From the NCBI RefSeq assembly GCF_001419985.1, contig NZ_LJAL01000005.1, positions 62,001-126,000 on the forward strand: a DNA stretch of 64,000 nucleotides, read 5' to 3'. Numbering within the stretch: the first letter of the stretch is position 1; the number at the start of each line of letters is the position of its first letter. Source of the DNA: Loktanella sp. 5RATIMAR09 (GTDB lineage: Bacteria > Pseudomonadota > Alphaproteobacteria > Rhodobacterales > Rhodobacteraceae). The position numbers and the translations under genes were made by a program. Positions 8,920-17,682 of the stretch are shown in pieces. A model generated the notes under the pieces. That model saw only the letters and a list, made by a program, of their open reading frames with translations. It ran no database searches and was not told the origin of the DNA.

Positions 8920-10325
8920 TTTCCGGCCTGATCCCAATAACCGCCAAAAATATCGGCAAGGCTTGGCTCGCGCGCAGCAATCGGGCGCACCACCTTTGTG
9001 CGCTGCATGAAGTGTTTCCAGTGCAGATTTTCGTCGATGGAATTACCGCCCCAGCTTCCGCATCCCATCGAAAGCGAGAAGGGCAGGCCGTTTTCAAATG
9101 ATCCACCTGTTGCAAATGTATGCGCCTGATTGACGATGACACGGCAGGTCGGCATGTGCCGTCCAAGTGCGACAGGCCGATCCGCATCGGCAGTGTGCAA
9201 CCCAATCGAATGGCCCGCCCCCTGATACGCCAGAACACGCTTTGTAATCGCGACGGCGTCATCATAGTCGCGCGCACGGTAGAGTGCCGCGACCCGGCTC
9301 AGTTTTTCGCCCGACAAAGGGTGCTCCGGTCCGATGCCATCTGTTTCGACAGCGATGAATTTTGTTCCCTGAGGGACCGACCCTGACAGACCCAGTTTTT
9401 CGATCAGTACATCTGCGTCCTTTGCGATCACTTCACGGTTCAGGTGCCCGTCGGGCCAGAGCTTGGCAATAATTCCGGGGGCTTTGGCTGCGGGAACCAG
9501 CGCGCCGCCTTCGGCCGCCATCGCTTCCAGAAAGGCATCATACACCGCATCAACGACGACAAGTGCATTTTCTGAAGAGCACGATGTCGCGTTGTCAAAT
9601 GTCTTTGAAGCTGCGATTTTTGCTGCCGCCGCCGCAAGATCGGCGGTTTCATCGACAATCACAGTCACGTTTCCGGCCCCGACGCCCACCGCAGGCGTGC
9701 CACTGGAATAGGCGCGGCGCACGTTGTCCTGACTGCCGGTGACAACCGCAAGATCCGCCAGTTCAAGCAGGCGCTGCGTATCCGCCTTTGTGCCCGGAGG
9801 CGGGATCATCTGGACCAACTGCTTGTCCTCGCCGATCTTGTCGAATTCCGCGTGGATGAACTCCAGCAACATCTCACAACAACTGACCCCCTTGGGGGAG
9901 GGGGACAGAATGATCGCATTGCCGCATTTGAGCGCGTTGATCACGTTGTTTGCAGGTGTGGCCGCGGGATTGGTCGAAGGGACAACGGCCCCGATCACGC
10001 CAAGTGGTCGGGCAATTTCGGTGATCCCTGTCGCGGCATTGTCGGACAGGATTCCAAAAGTCTGCACATCCGCGATATCGCGCATCAGCCCGAGCGTCTT
10101 GCGGTGGTTCTTGGTGATCTTGTCGGGGACATTTCCAAGGCCTGTGACCTCGACGGCAAGCTCCGCCAGCATCCTGTTGCGCGCAGGCTCCATGATGGCC
10201 CATGCAGCGGCTTGGGCCGCGCGGTCATAGCGTGCCTGACTGCCATGCGTCTCATACTCCGCCTGTGCCGCACGCGCCTGCGACATCAATGCATCGACGC
10301 GGCTGGTAGTGACGGAAATCGACAT
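8916..10325 (-). CDS. sauS: CoA-acylating aldehyde dehydrogenase, candidate sulfoacetaldehyde dehydrogenase (SauS-like)
   Basis: Aldehyde dehydrogenase of 469 aa belonging to the CoA-dependent (EutE/ALDH20-like) branch: the nucleotide-site stretch is VIGAVVPSTNPAATPANN, and the catalytic cysteine is C249 in FDNATSCSSENALVV. In this setting it would reduce an acyl-CoA made by the ligase to an aldehyde. AGGAG lies 8 bases before the ATG. It is the first gene of the five-gene minus-strand unit and faces the LacI-type regulator. No sulfoacetaldehyde acetyltransferase (xsc) is in the window, so the last step would be encoded elsewhere. The enzyme class is well supported, the exact substrate is inferred. 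Confidence 0.75.
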   Translation of the reverse strand: MSISVTTSRVDALMSQARAAQAEYETHGSQARYDRAAQAAAWAIMEPARNRMLAELAVEVTGLGNVPDKITKNHRKTLGLMRDIADVQTFGILSDNAATGITEIARPLGVIGAVVPSTNPAATPANNVINALKCGNAIILSPSPKGVSCCEMLLEFIHAEFDKIGEDKQLVQMIPPPGTKADTQRLLELADLAVVTGSQDNVRRAYSSGTPAVGVGAGNVTVIVDETADLAAAAAKIAASKTFDNATSCSSENALVVVDAVYDAFLEAMAAEGGALVPAAKAPGIIAKLWPDGHLNREVIAKDADVLIEKLGLSGSVPQGTKFIAVETDGIGPEHPLSGEKLSRVAALYRARDYDDAVAITKRVLAYQGAGHSIGLHTADADRPVALGRHMPTCRVIVNQAHTFATGGSFENGLPFSLSMGCGSWGGNSIDENLHWKHFMQRTKVVRPIAAREPSLADIFGGYWDQAGK

Positions 10326-10369
10326 TCAAAGCGCTCCTGCTGATCATCTGACCATCCAAGGCTACGGGA

Positions 10370-10395
10370 TGAAAACAGTATTGCAAACGTTTTCA
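10370..10395. promoter_or_regulatory. LacI-type operator between sauS-like gene and lacI-type gene
   Basis: TGCAAACGTTTTCA (10382-10395) is a 14-base palindrome with one mismatched pair, centred on AACGTT. This matches the usual LacI/GalR operator shape, in which a central CG is flanked by AAA/TTT. A separate half-site TGAAAAC starts at 10370. It lies 45-57 bases from the sauS-like start and 25 bases from the regulator start, so one dimer could repress both promoters. Confidence 0.6.
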
Positions 10396-10420
10396 TAAAA
10401 TCATAAAACCGACATGAATT

Positions 10421-11455
10421 ATGATGAAAAAACAATCATATAAAGTAGATATTCTTTCGGTAGCAAAGGTGGCGGGTGTTTCTGCTGCCACAGTATCGCG
10501 CGTGATGAATCATCCCGAACTCGTCAATCCGACGACCCTCAAGAAGGTCGAAAGGGCGATTCGCAAAACAGGCTATGTGCGCAACCGTGCGGCCCAAATG
10601 ATCCATGGTCGGCGTAGCGCAACATTAGGCCTCGTTGTGCCGACAGTGAACTATTCCATTTTTGCGGAACTGGTCCAGTCGTTCAACGATACCGTGGCCG
10701 ATCTTGGCTTTACGCTGGTGTTGGCGACCCATGGTTATGACCTTACTGCCGAGTATAAGGTCCTGCGCAAACTGCTGGAGCATCGCGTGGACGGGATCGC
10801 CCTTGTCGGGCTTGATCACAGCGACGACACATACCGGCTTTTGGCGTCGCAAGATGTGCCGGTTGTTGCGGCATGGAGCTATTCCCGGTCGTCACGGATT
10901 TCGTGCATCGGGTCCGACAACCGTGAAGCGGGGCGTCTTGCCGCTGACCACCTGCTTGCGCTCGGACATCGGCGCATAGGGCTGGTCTTTCCACCGACCC
11001 ATGAAAATGACAGGGCCCGTGGCAGGCTCGAGGCGGTTGAACTTGCTCTGCACGGCGCCGGAATTGAGATTCCCGACGCATGGCGGGTTCGCTCGCCCTA
11101 TAGCGTGGCGCACGCAAAGTCTGTTTGCCATGACCTCCTGCGCGCGCACGAAGGCATCACCGGTCTGATTTGCGGAAATGATATCATCGCACAAGGCGCG
11201 CTGTCGTCTGCGATGCAACTTGGCCTGCGTATCCCGCAGGATCTTTCCATTGTCGGGATCGGCGATTTTGCCGGTTCTGCAGACATGTACCCTGCCTTAT
11301 CCACTGTCCAGATTCCGGCGCAGCAGATTGGCATGCAGGCGGGAGAGTATCTTGTTGCATGTATCGCGCATTCGGACCCGCAAGAGATTGTGAGGCAGAA
11401 GATAAAAGTCGATTTGAAACCGCGCGCAACAACCGGGCCCGCCGTCAGCGGCTGA
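10421..11455 (+). CDS. LacI/GalR-family transcriptional regulator
   Basis: DNA-binding regulator of 344 aa. The helix-turn-helix is at residues 12-32 (VAKVAGVSAATVSRVMNHPE), the hinge helix near 50-60, and a periplasmic-binding-protein-like effector domain spans 65-335. The start is either of two adjacent ATGs (10421 or 10424); no strong ribosome site is visible. It is divergent from the sauS-sauT-tctCBA unit with an operator in the gap, so it most likely controls that unit and itself, with the substrate or its CoA ester as inducer (inference). Confidence 0.88.
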   Translation: MMKKQSYKVDILSVAKVAGVSAATVSRVMNHPELVNPTTLKKVERAIRKTGYVRNRAAQMIHGRRSATLGLVVPTVNYSIFAELVQSFNDTVADLGFTLVLATHGYDLTAEYKVLRKLLEHRVDGIALVGLDHSDDTYRLLASQDVPVVAAWSYSRSSRISCIGSDNREAGRLAADHLLALGHRRIGLVFPPTHENDRARGRLEAVELALHGAGIEIPDAWRVRSPYSVAHAKSVCHDLLRAHEGITGLICGNDIIAQGALSSAMQLGLRIPQDLSIVGIGDFAGSADMYPALSTVQIPAQQIGMQAGEYLVACIAHSDPQEIVRQKIKVDLKPRATTGPAVSG

Positions 11456-11480
11456 CATCAAAGCACACCGGAGAAAACCC

Positions 11481-12074
11481 TTAGTAGGGGTTTCTGGCGT
11501 CCCGCTTGTCAGAGAGAGAATCCTGACGCCGCGCGACCAGAAGCTCAATGGCATCTGCAAGATGTTCGCGGTCGATGTTGTGATCGCCTTTTGCGACGCG
11601 GATGCGGTGCGCTTCGATCATCACATCGGCATGGCGGCATCCCTCGGGGGGCTCGAACCTGTAGGAGGCCAGTTCAATGCGTAGCCCCAGCGGGTCGCGG
11701 AAATAGATCGAATCCATGAACCCACGGTCGACAGGGCCCGAGTGGCTGACGCCGCGCGCATCAAGACGCGATGCGACCTGCCAGAAAGTCGCCTGACTGA
11801 CATTCAGCGCAAGATGGTGAAGCGATCCTGTTGCCTCGGGCACCGGTGTCGCATCAGGCTTGCGGGTTTCATTGGTGAAGATCGTGATCAGGCGACCATC
11901 ACCGGGATCGAAGTAGAGATGACCCTCATCGGGATCGTCCAGATTTGGCTGGTCAAAAATGAAGGGCATGCCCAGCACGCCTTCCCAGAAATCAATCGAC
12001 GTCTGGCGGTCTGCACCGATGATCGTGATGTGGTGGACGCCTTGCGTCTGGATCTTGCGCAGTTCATTGGGCAT
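11481..12074 (-). CDS. VOC-superfamily (glyoxalase/dioxygenase-fold) metalloprotein
   Basis: Protein of 197 aa with the vicinal-oxygen-chelate fold. The N-terminal module starts GVHHITIIGADRQTSIDF (metal ligand His14 or His15), the second has SLHHLALNV and then DPLGLRIELAS, giving the expected His and Glu ligands. Similar proteins are annotated as ring-cleaving dioxygenases or glyoxalases. GGAG precedes the ATG. The last 50 residues are polar, outside the fold. It is convergent with the regulator gene with 25 bases between stops; a weak imperfect hairpin (11473-11494) covers the junction. Substrate unknown. Confidence 0.75.
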   Translation of the reverse strand: MPNELRKIQTQGVHHITIIGADRQTSIDFWEGVLGMPFIFDQPNLDDPDEGHLYFDPGDGRLITIFTNETRKPDATPVPEATGSLHHLALNVSQATFWQVASRLDARGVSHSGPVDRGFMDSIYFRDPLGLRIELASYRFEPPEGCRHADVMIEAHRIRVAKGDHNIDREHLADAIELLVARRQDSLSDKRDARNPY

Positions 12075-12481
12075 TGCGATCTCCGTTCCTTTATCCTGTC
12101 TCTTCTTAGCTGTTTTTTGCGCTTTGCGCCAATCAGCTGGTGCGCAGGTGATGTGCGCGAGGTGAGGTTTTCTTTTGTTTTTGCGGCATAGCGACAGACG
12201 TGTTTCGCGCGGGAAAGAGATGGCATCTGACGACGACCGTTCACAACACCCTGATAATCGACTGGACGTCTGTACGATCCGCTTTGCGCACAGGGTGCGT
12301 TGTTCAGCGGGACAAGCCGCTATCTGGATCTTGGTTCAGCGCGTCTTATCTGCGGCGCATCGGCGGCTGCGGTGGTTGATTGCGCACAAACCACACGCTT
12401 GGAGCGCGTAACCTCTTGGGTGTGTGATCTGTGCAGTCCGTTTTACCGTGCAGCGCGTGGTCATTGTGTTATTTCAACAGC
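12075..12481. other. 407-base intergenic region before the antiporter
   Basis: Divergent spacer that should carry promoters for the VOC gene (minus) and the antiporter (plus). Short overlapping frames here lack ribosome sites and family features. I see no repeat, tRNA or strong palindrome. Confidence 0.45.
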
Positions 12482-14992
12482 ATGGACATTGTTCTGATCA
12501 CGACTGTTATCGCCGCATTGTTCCTCGTCATCGGGGTGGCAGAGCCTTTGGCGGCAAGACTGCGCTTGCCCTATAGTGTGATTCTGGCAGCCATCGGCAT
12601 TCTGATCGGTGTCGGCGCGATATTCTTCTTGCGGACAGACCTTACCGACGCGCTTAACCCGGTTGCCGAGGCGATCCTTGGCCTGCCGATCCGGTCCAAT
12701 GTCTTTCTTTACATCTTCCTGCCGACGCTGCTGTTTCAGGCAACGCTCGGGATGAACCTGCGCCGGATGCTTGAAGACTGGGTGCCTATTCTGGTGCTCG
12801 CTGTTGTCGCCGTTGTCGTCGCCACACTCAGCGTAGGCTATGCCTTGTCATGGGCCAGCACGCTGCCGCTGGCGGCCTGCCTCTTGATCGGGGCAATCGT
12901 GTCAACAACGGACCCTTCGGCTGTGGTCTCGATCTTTCGGTCGATCTCGGCGCCACGGCGGCTTGCGCGGATCATCGAGGGTGAAAGCCTGCTGAATGAT
13001 GCCGCGGCCATCGCGCTTTTTGGTCTTTTTATGGGTTTCGTGATGCTGGGTGTACCAGATCCGAGCCTTGCAGACGCGCTTGCGCGCTTTCCGCTTTTGA
13101 TTGCTGGCGGTGCGTTCACGGGTTGGTTGGCTGCGCGGATCGCTTTGTGGTTCATGGCCCTGTTCCGTCGGCACGAGCTTGCGCAGCTCTCGATCTCTGT
13201 CGCGCTGCCGTACCTTGCCTATATCGGCGCAGAGCAAAGCATTGGCGCTTCCGGCGTCATTGCTGTGGTATCTGCCGGGCTGACGCTTAACCTGACGGGG
13301 CCCGGACGTCTGCAACCACAAGCCTGGGCAAAACTGCGCGAGCTTTGGGACGTTCTGGCGCATTGGGCTGGTGCGCTCATCTTTATCCTCGCAGCATTGC
13401 TGATCCCGCGACTTCTGGAAGAGGTGCGCGTCGCCGATTTCTTGCTGGTTGGTGTGGTTATCCTTGCTGCGATTGCTGCGCGTGTGGCGATCCTTTTTGG
13501 TCTTTTGCCGCTACTGACCGCGTTAAGGCTCTCACCTTCGGTCGAACGGCCCTACCGTGTCGCAATCCTCTGGGGTGGCTTGCGGGGCGCGGTCACTTTG
13601 GCTCTCGCGCTTGCGGTCACCGAAAGCTTTCGCGTGCCGGACGGGATCCAGCGTGTCGTGGGCATCCTTGCGACAGGTTTCACGCTTTTCACACTGATCG
13701 TGCAGGGTACGACGCTGCGTTGGGTGATCGGGCGGTTGGGGCTCGACCGGCTGTCACCGATAGACGAGGCGTTATCGCGGCAGGTGGTCGCCGTTGCCCT
13801 GCAGACGGTGCGCGAGGACCTCGCGCGCACCACGGAAAACTATGAGCTCAGCCACGATATCGTCCGGTCCGAAGCAAAGGGATTTGGCGAAAGACTTGAA
13901 GAAGCCGTCAAGACGGCAGAGGACAGCGCGGACATTCTGGATCGGGACCGGATCACGCTGGGTCTTATCGCGCTTGCGGGTTATGAACGTGACACGATTC
14001 TTGTCCGCTTGCGCGAGCGTACGATCTCGGCCCGCATGGCGGAACGCGTGCTTTCGGATGCCGATCGTCTGATCGAAGGTGCGCGTTCTGACGGGCGCAG
14101 TGGCTACAATCGCGCCGCTAAGCGCAGCGTCACCTACGGGCGCGCATTCCGTGCGGCGGGGCTGTTGCACAGCCGTTTGCACCTGTCACTGCCACTGGCA
14201 CGGATCACAGCGGACCGGTTCGAATTGCTCTTGTCGCAACGGCTGATCCTGCGGGATCTGGGCGCCTTTATTGACGGGCGCATCCGCCGCATTCACGGAC
14301 GGCGCGTCGCAGACCTGTTGCGCGATTCACTATCGCGCCGGATTGACGCGGTCGAAACAGCCCTGGACGGTCTTAGATTGCAGTATCCCGGCTATGCCGA
14401 AGAACTTGAGCGGCGCTTTATCCGCCGGACAGCACTACGACTTGAAGAACGTGAATATGCGACCATGCGCGAGGATGGCCTGATCGGGGCTGAGGTCTAC
14501 ACCAAGCTGATGGAGGGCCTCGATCAGCGTCGTGCGGCGGCCGAGGAACGCCCCCAGCTCGATATTGCGCTTCAACGCTCCGAGTTGGTGCGTCAGTTCC
14601 CACTATTTGCGACCTTGGATGAGCCCGACCTGAAGCGGCTGAGTCGTGTTCTCAAGACACGCTATGTGAATGCAGGGGACATCGTCATCGGCAAGGACAG
14701 CACTGCCAAGAGCGTGTTTTTCATCGCCTCGGGTGCGGCAGAGGTCGAAACAGCTGGTCAGACATGGCGCCTTGGACGCGGGGAAATGTTCGGGCAGATG
14801 GCCATCCTGATGCGCAAGACACGGCGGACCGAAGTGCGTGTCATTACGCCATCCACCCTGCTGGAACTGGACGAAGCGCGGTTCCGGCGTCTGCTGGGCC
14901 GGAGTGCGACGCTACAGGAAGCGGTGCGCGAAAGCGCCGAAAAACGCGGAATTGCCCCCGATGATTTGTTCGCTGATGCAGATGCAAAGTAG
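12482..14992 (+). CDS. CPA1-family Na+(K+)/H+ antiporter with C-terminal cyclic-nucleotide-binding domain
   Basis: Inner-membrane cation/proton antiporter of about 836 aa. Residues 1-420 hold 12-13 membrane helices with the family motif STTDPSAVVSIF near residue 143 and GGLRGAVTLALA near 363. A long cytoplasmic helical region (430-700) follows, then a Crp-like cyclic-nucleotide-binding domain (about 710-820, with the LGRGEMFGQMAIL turn). The start at 12482 puts the first helix at the N-terminus; an upstream in-frame ATG (12431) would add 17 residues. No ribosome site decides between them. The domain suggests gating by cAMP or cGMP, or a purely structural role. Confidence 0.85.
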   Translation: MDIVLITTVIAALFLVIGVAEPLAARLRLPYSVILAAIGILIGVGAIFFLRTDLTDALNPVAEAILGLPIRSNVFLYIFLPTLLFQATLGMNLRRMLEDWVPILVLAVVAVVVATLSVGYALSWASTLPLAACLLIGAIVSTTDPSAVVSIFRSISAPRRLARIIEGESLLNDAAAIALFGLFMGFVMLGVPDPSLADALARFPLLIAGGAFTGWLAARIALWFMALFRRHELAQLSISVALPYLAYIGAEQSIGASGVIAVVSAGLTLNLTGPGRLQPQAWAKLRELWDVLAHWAGALIFILAALLIPRLLEEVRVADFLLVGVVILAAIAARVAILFGLLPLLTALRLSPSVERPYRVAILWGGLRGAVTLALALAVTESFRVPDGIQRVVGILATGFTLFTLIVQGTTLRWVIGRLGLDRLSPIDEALSRQVVAVALQTVREDLARTTENYELSHDIVRSEAKGFGERLEEAVKTAEDSADILDRDRITLGLIALAGYERDTILVRLRERTISARMAERVLSDADRLIEGARSDGRSGYNRAAKRSVTYGRAFRAAGLLHSRLHLSLPLARITADRFELLLSQRLILRDLGAFIDGRIRRIHGRRVADLLRDSLSRRIDAVETALDGLRLQYPGYAEELERRFIRRTALRLEEREYATMREDGLIGAEVYTKLMEGLDQRRAAAEERPQLDIALQRSELVRQFPLFATLDEPDLKRLSRVLKTRYVNAGDIVIGKDSTAKSVFFIASGAAEVETAGQTWRLGRGEMFGQMAILMRKTRRTEVRVITPSTLLELDEARFRRLLGRSATLQEAVRESAEKRGIAPDDLFADADAK

Positions 14993-15005
14993 TTGATTGC
15001 ACGTA

Positions 15006-15635
15006 TCAATGCACCGCAGTGCCAGCGACGATAAGCTGAGCAAGAGGTCGTGTCTGGGCATCAACGCGCCGACGCAGCACATCTAGCGTCATGTCGTCAT
15101 CTTTGACGAATTCCAGAAACATTTGGTTCAGGTTGTTGAACAGCAATACCCCCAACGGTCGCGGATCAAGATCCCGCCGTACGGTGCCACGGTCTTGTAA
15201 CACCTGTACCAAATCAGACATTTGTGCCGCAAGTCGCTGGTCCAGTTCAAAATAACGGCGACCGTTCGGCGTACCCGGGGCCTCGATCGCCAGCGCCATG
15301 GCCGTGCGCCACATCTCCTTGGTCAGATACTCCAAAGAATGGTCGTAGTACGCAAATATCAACGCCAGTAATGCGTCATCTACCGCCTCGGGTGGATCGG
15401 TCAGGATGGTCAGGCCTGCATCAAGGACTTCCTCGACCTCCATTGCAACCGTGGCCATGAGGATATCCCCTTTGGTCTGGTAATAATTATAAACTGTCCC
15501 GACCGAGACTTCTGCCATGTCAGCCAAGTCCTCGATGCGGACGGCGCGATAACCGTCTGCCCGAAATTTGGTCACGGCGGCCTGCAAGATGCGCCTTTCG
15601 CGGTCAGCTTTCTGTTTTTCGCGCAATCCGGCCAT
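15006..15635 (-). CDS. TetR-family transcriptional regulator
   Basis: Regulator of 209 aa with an N-terminal helix-turn-helix (about residues 25-46; motif VSVGTVYNYYQTKGDI) and an all-helical ligand domain. The start at 15635 is preceded by AGAAGGA, which is better than the in-frame ATG at 15662. It is divergent from the ABC operon (129-base gap), the usual arrangement for a local repressor, so it likely controls uptake genes 15765-20226. A TTGACT box at 15678 in the gap may be the -35 of the operon promoter; I see no clear -10. Confidence 0.85.
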   Translation of the reverse strand: MAGLREKQKADRERRILQAAVTKFRADGYRAVRIEDLADMAEVSVGTVYNYYQTKGDILMATVAMEVEEVLDAGLTILTDPPEAVDDALLALIFAYYDHSLEYLTKEMWRTAMALAIEAPGTPNGRRYFELDQRLAAQMSDLVQVLQDRGTVRRDLDPRPLGVLLFNNLNQMFLEFVKDDDMTLDVLRRRVDAQTRPLAQLIVAGTAVH

Positions 15636-15764
15636 TTGTTTTCCTTCTAGCTCTTGGTGCACTGACGAAAATTAGTGTTGACTACAAAGATGAATGACTT
15701 CAACTTTTTTATCAAGAGCCGCGCGACAAGCGGTCAGACATCAAACCAAAAGGGAAGAATGGAC

Positions 15765-16820
15765 ATGACGAAACTGACTTCTACACTGCTTGCGACGACT
15801 GTCCTGACTTGTGCGGCAGGCGCCGTCACGGCGCAGGAACAGCTGAATGCACTGGTCTGGTGCGACCATATGGACCCCGCACTGATCGCCCCGTTCGAGG
15901 CAGAGCACAACGTCACTGTGAACCTGCGCGAATACGAAGGCACCGGCGCAGCGCTTGCACTTCTTGACCAGTCGCGCCCCGGTGATTGGGATGTGCTGGT
16001 CATCGACGGGATCGATGTGTTTCGTGCTGTCGATGCAGGTATCCTTGCACCGCTTGACGCGGCCCAGTTGCCGACGGCGGATTTCTTCCCTGAGGTCGTG
16101 ATGGAAGGGGTCAACACGGTGGACGGTGTCACCTATGCCGTGACCGAAAAGTTCGGATACAACACGATTTCCTATAATACAGCCAACGTCGATCCTGCGG
16201 ATATGGAATCGCTGTCGACAGTATGGTCGGAAAAATACGACGGCCGGATTTCGATTTATGACTACTATCTGCCCGTGATGGGTCTTGCCGCGATTTCGCA
16301 AGGGATTGCGACCGCCGATATCGGCAGCGACAATCTGGACGCGATCGGTGAGGTGATGGGCACAATGCGGTCGCGTGCGGCCTCGGTTGCGGGTGTTGTC
16401 GCTGCACAGACCGCACTTGCCACAGGCGAAGTCGATATTGTTGTGGGTGGTGGTGAGTGGCTGACGGCTGTGCTGGCCGAAGAGCAGCCCGATCTGACAT
16501 GGACGATCCCGTCCGAGGGGGCCGTGCGCTGGACCCAGTCGATTGGTGTGGTCGAGGGAACGCAGAAACCGGATCTGGCACTTGAGTTCGTTAAATATAT
16601 CGTCAGCCCCGAAGGGCAGGCACGACTGGCGACTTCGTCCTGTTTCTGGGGGATGCCTGCCAATGCTCTGGCCGGTGACTTTCTGACCGATGACCAAAAG
16701 GCGATTTTGCGTTGGGACGATCAGCCGGACTATCTGGCCCTGAGCCAGCTCTATCCGGCACCTGATGATGCGCTCGACGCAGATATGCAGGATATGTGGC
16801 TCGATACGCTGTCACAGTAA
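15765..16820 (+). CDS. ABC transporter periplasmic substrate-binding protein (polyamine/PotD type)
   Basis: Extracellular solute-binding protein of family 1, 351 aa, with a signal peptide ending GAVTA-Q near residue 22. The start at 15765 sits 9 bases after AGGGA; the ATG at 15759 is too close to it. The fold-typical stretches are DWDVLVIDGIDVFRAVDAG and FVKYIVSPEGQARLA. The ligand site residues cannot be assigned by eye, so polyamine is only the family default. First gene of a tight four- or five-gene operon. Confidence 0.85.
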   Translation: MTKLTSTLLATTVLTCAAGAVTAQEQLNALVWCDHMDPALIAPFEAEHNVTVNLREYEGTGAALALLDQSRPGDWDVLVIDGIDVFRAVDAGILAPLDAAQLPTADFFPEVVMEGVNTVDGVTYAVTEKFGYNTISYNTANVDPADMESLSTVWSEKYDGRISIYDYYLPVMGLAAISQGIATADIGSDNLDAIGEVMGTMRSRAASVAGVVAAQTALATGEVDIVVGGGEWLTAVLAEEQPDLTWTIPSEGAVRWTQSIGVVEGTQKPDLALEFVKYIVSPEGQARLATSSCFWGMPANALAGDFLTDDQKAILRWDDQPDYLALSQLYPAPDDALDADMQDMWLDTLSQ

Positions 16821-16830
16821 GGCAGTGCAG

Positions 16831-17682
16831 TTGACCACCACGGGACAGCGCGCGCAGGGCTGGGGTTTTGTGGCCCCGGCCTTGCTGTGGACGTTTGCAT
16901 TCTTCATCGTGCCTTTCATCGTGATGGGCGCGATGAGCCTTGCAACGTTGGACGGGCGCACGCTGATTTGGGGGCTGTCTTTCCAGAACTATGCTGAATT
17001 GGCGGAAAAGCGTTTCTTGTGGCGCGCGATCGTCGTTTCGCTCGAAATCACACTGACGGTAACGGTGGTTTCGGTTGTGCTGGCTTATCCGCTGGCGTGG
17101 ATCATCGCATTCAACGTGCCAAAGCGCTGGCAGCGATTGGCCCTGTTGCTTGCGATCCTGCCGTTCTGGACATCTTATGTCGTCCGGTCCTACGCGTGGC
17201 TGTTGGTGTTGGCGCGTGACGGGGTGGTCAACCAGACCATGCTTAATCTGGGCCTGATCGCCGAGCCGTTGACGCTGGCTAATACGCGGTTCGCGACGGT
17301 GACAGGCTTTGTCCACTTTTTCGTTATGCTGCTGACTTTGACGATTTACGCCAATCTGGTGCAGCTTTCGCCGAATTACCGCCGTGCAGCGCAAGACCTG
17401 GGGGCGAGTGCATTTCAGACCTTTCGACACGTGATCCTGCCACTTACGTTGCCCGGCATTGTGACGGGGGCTTTCCTGACCTTTGTTTTATGCATTGGTG
17501 ACTACGTCACACCGCAGATTTTGGGCGGCAACACCGAATTGACAGTGCCGCAGGTGATCATGGTGCAATTGGGACGGCGGGCCGATTTTCCCCTCGCGGC
17601 AGCACTTGCAATCGTGCTGATGGGGATCGTGACAGTGGCCTATCTGGCCGCTGCACGCTGGCTTCGGTTGGACCGAATATGA
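16831..17682 (+). CDS. ABC transporter permease (PotB type)
   Basis: Six-helix inner-membrane permease of about 283 aa with the binding-protein-dependent transport (EAA) motif RRAAQDLGASAFQTFRHVILP near residue 190, which contacts the ATPase. There is no ATG at the right place: the best start is TTG 16831, 8 bases after AAGG, with GTG 16825 as an alternative; the frame open from 16765 overlaps the previous gene and is unlikely. It begins 10 bases after the binding-protein stop and its own stop overlaps the next gene by four bases. Confidence 0.85.
   Translation: MTTTGQRAQGWGFVAPALLWTFAFFIVPFIVMGAMSLATLDGRTLIWGLSFQNYAELAEKRFLWRAIVVSLEITLTVTVVSVVLAYPLAWIIAFNVPKRWQRLALLLAILPFWTSYVVRSYAWLLVLARDGVVNQTMLNLGLIAEPLTLANTRFATVTGFVHFFVMLLTLTIYANLVQLSPNYRRAAQDLGASAFQTFRHVILPLTLPGIVTGAFLTFVLCIGDYVTPQILGGNTELTVPQVIMVQLGRRADFPLAAALAIVLMGIVTVAYLAAARWLRLDRI

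Noticed and set aside
12175-12411. Short frame before the antiporter
   Set aside because: No ribosome site, no hydrophobic or family pattern; kept as spacer.
15741-16697. 318-residue minus-strand frame opposite the binding-protein gene
   Set aside because: Shadow frame, rich in Arg, His and Cys; no ribosome site.
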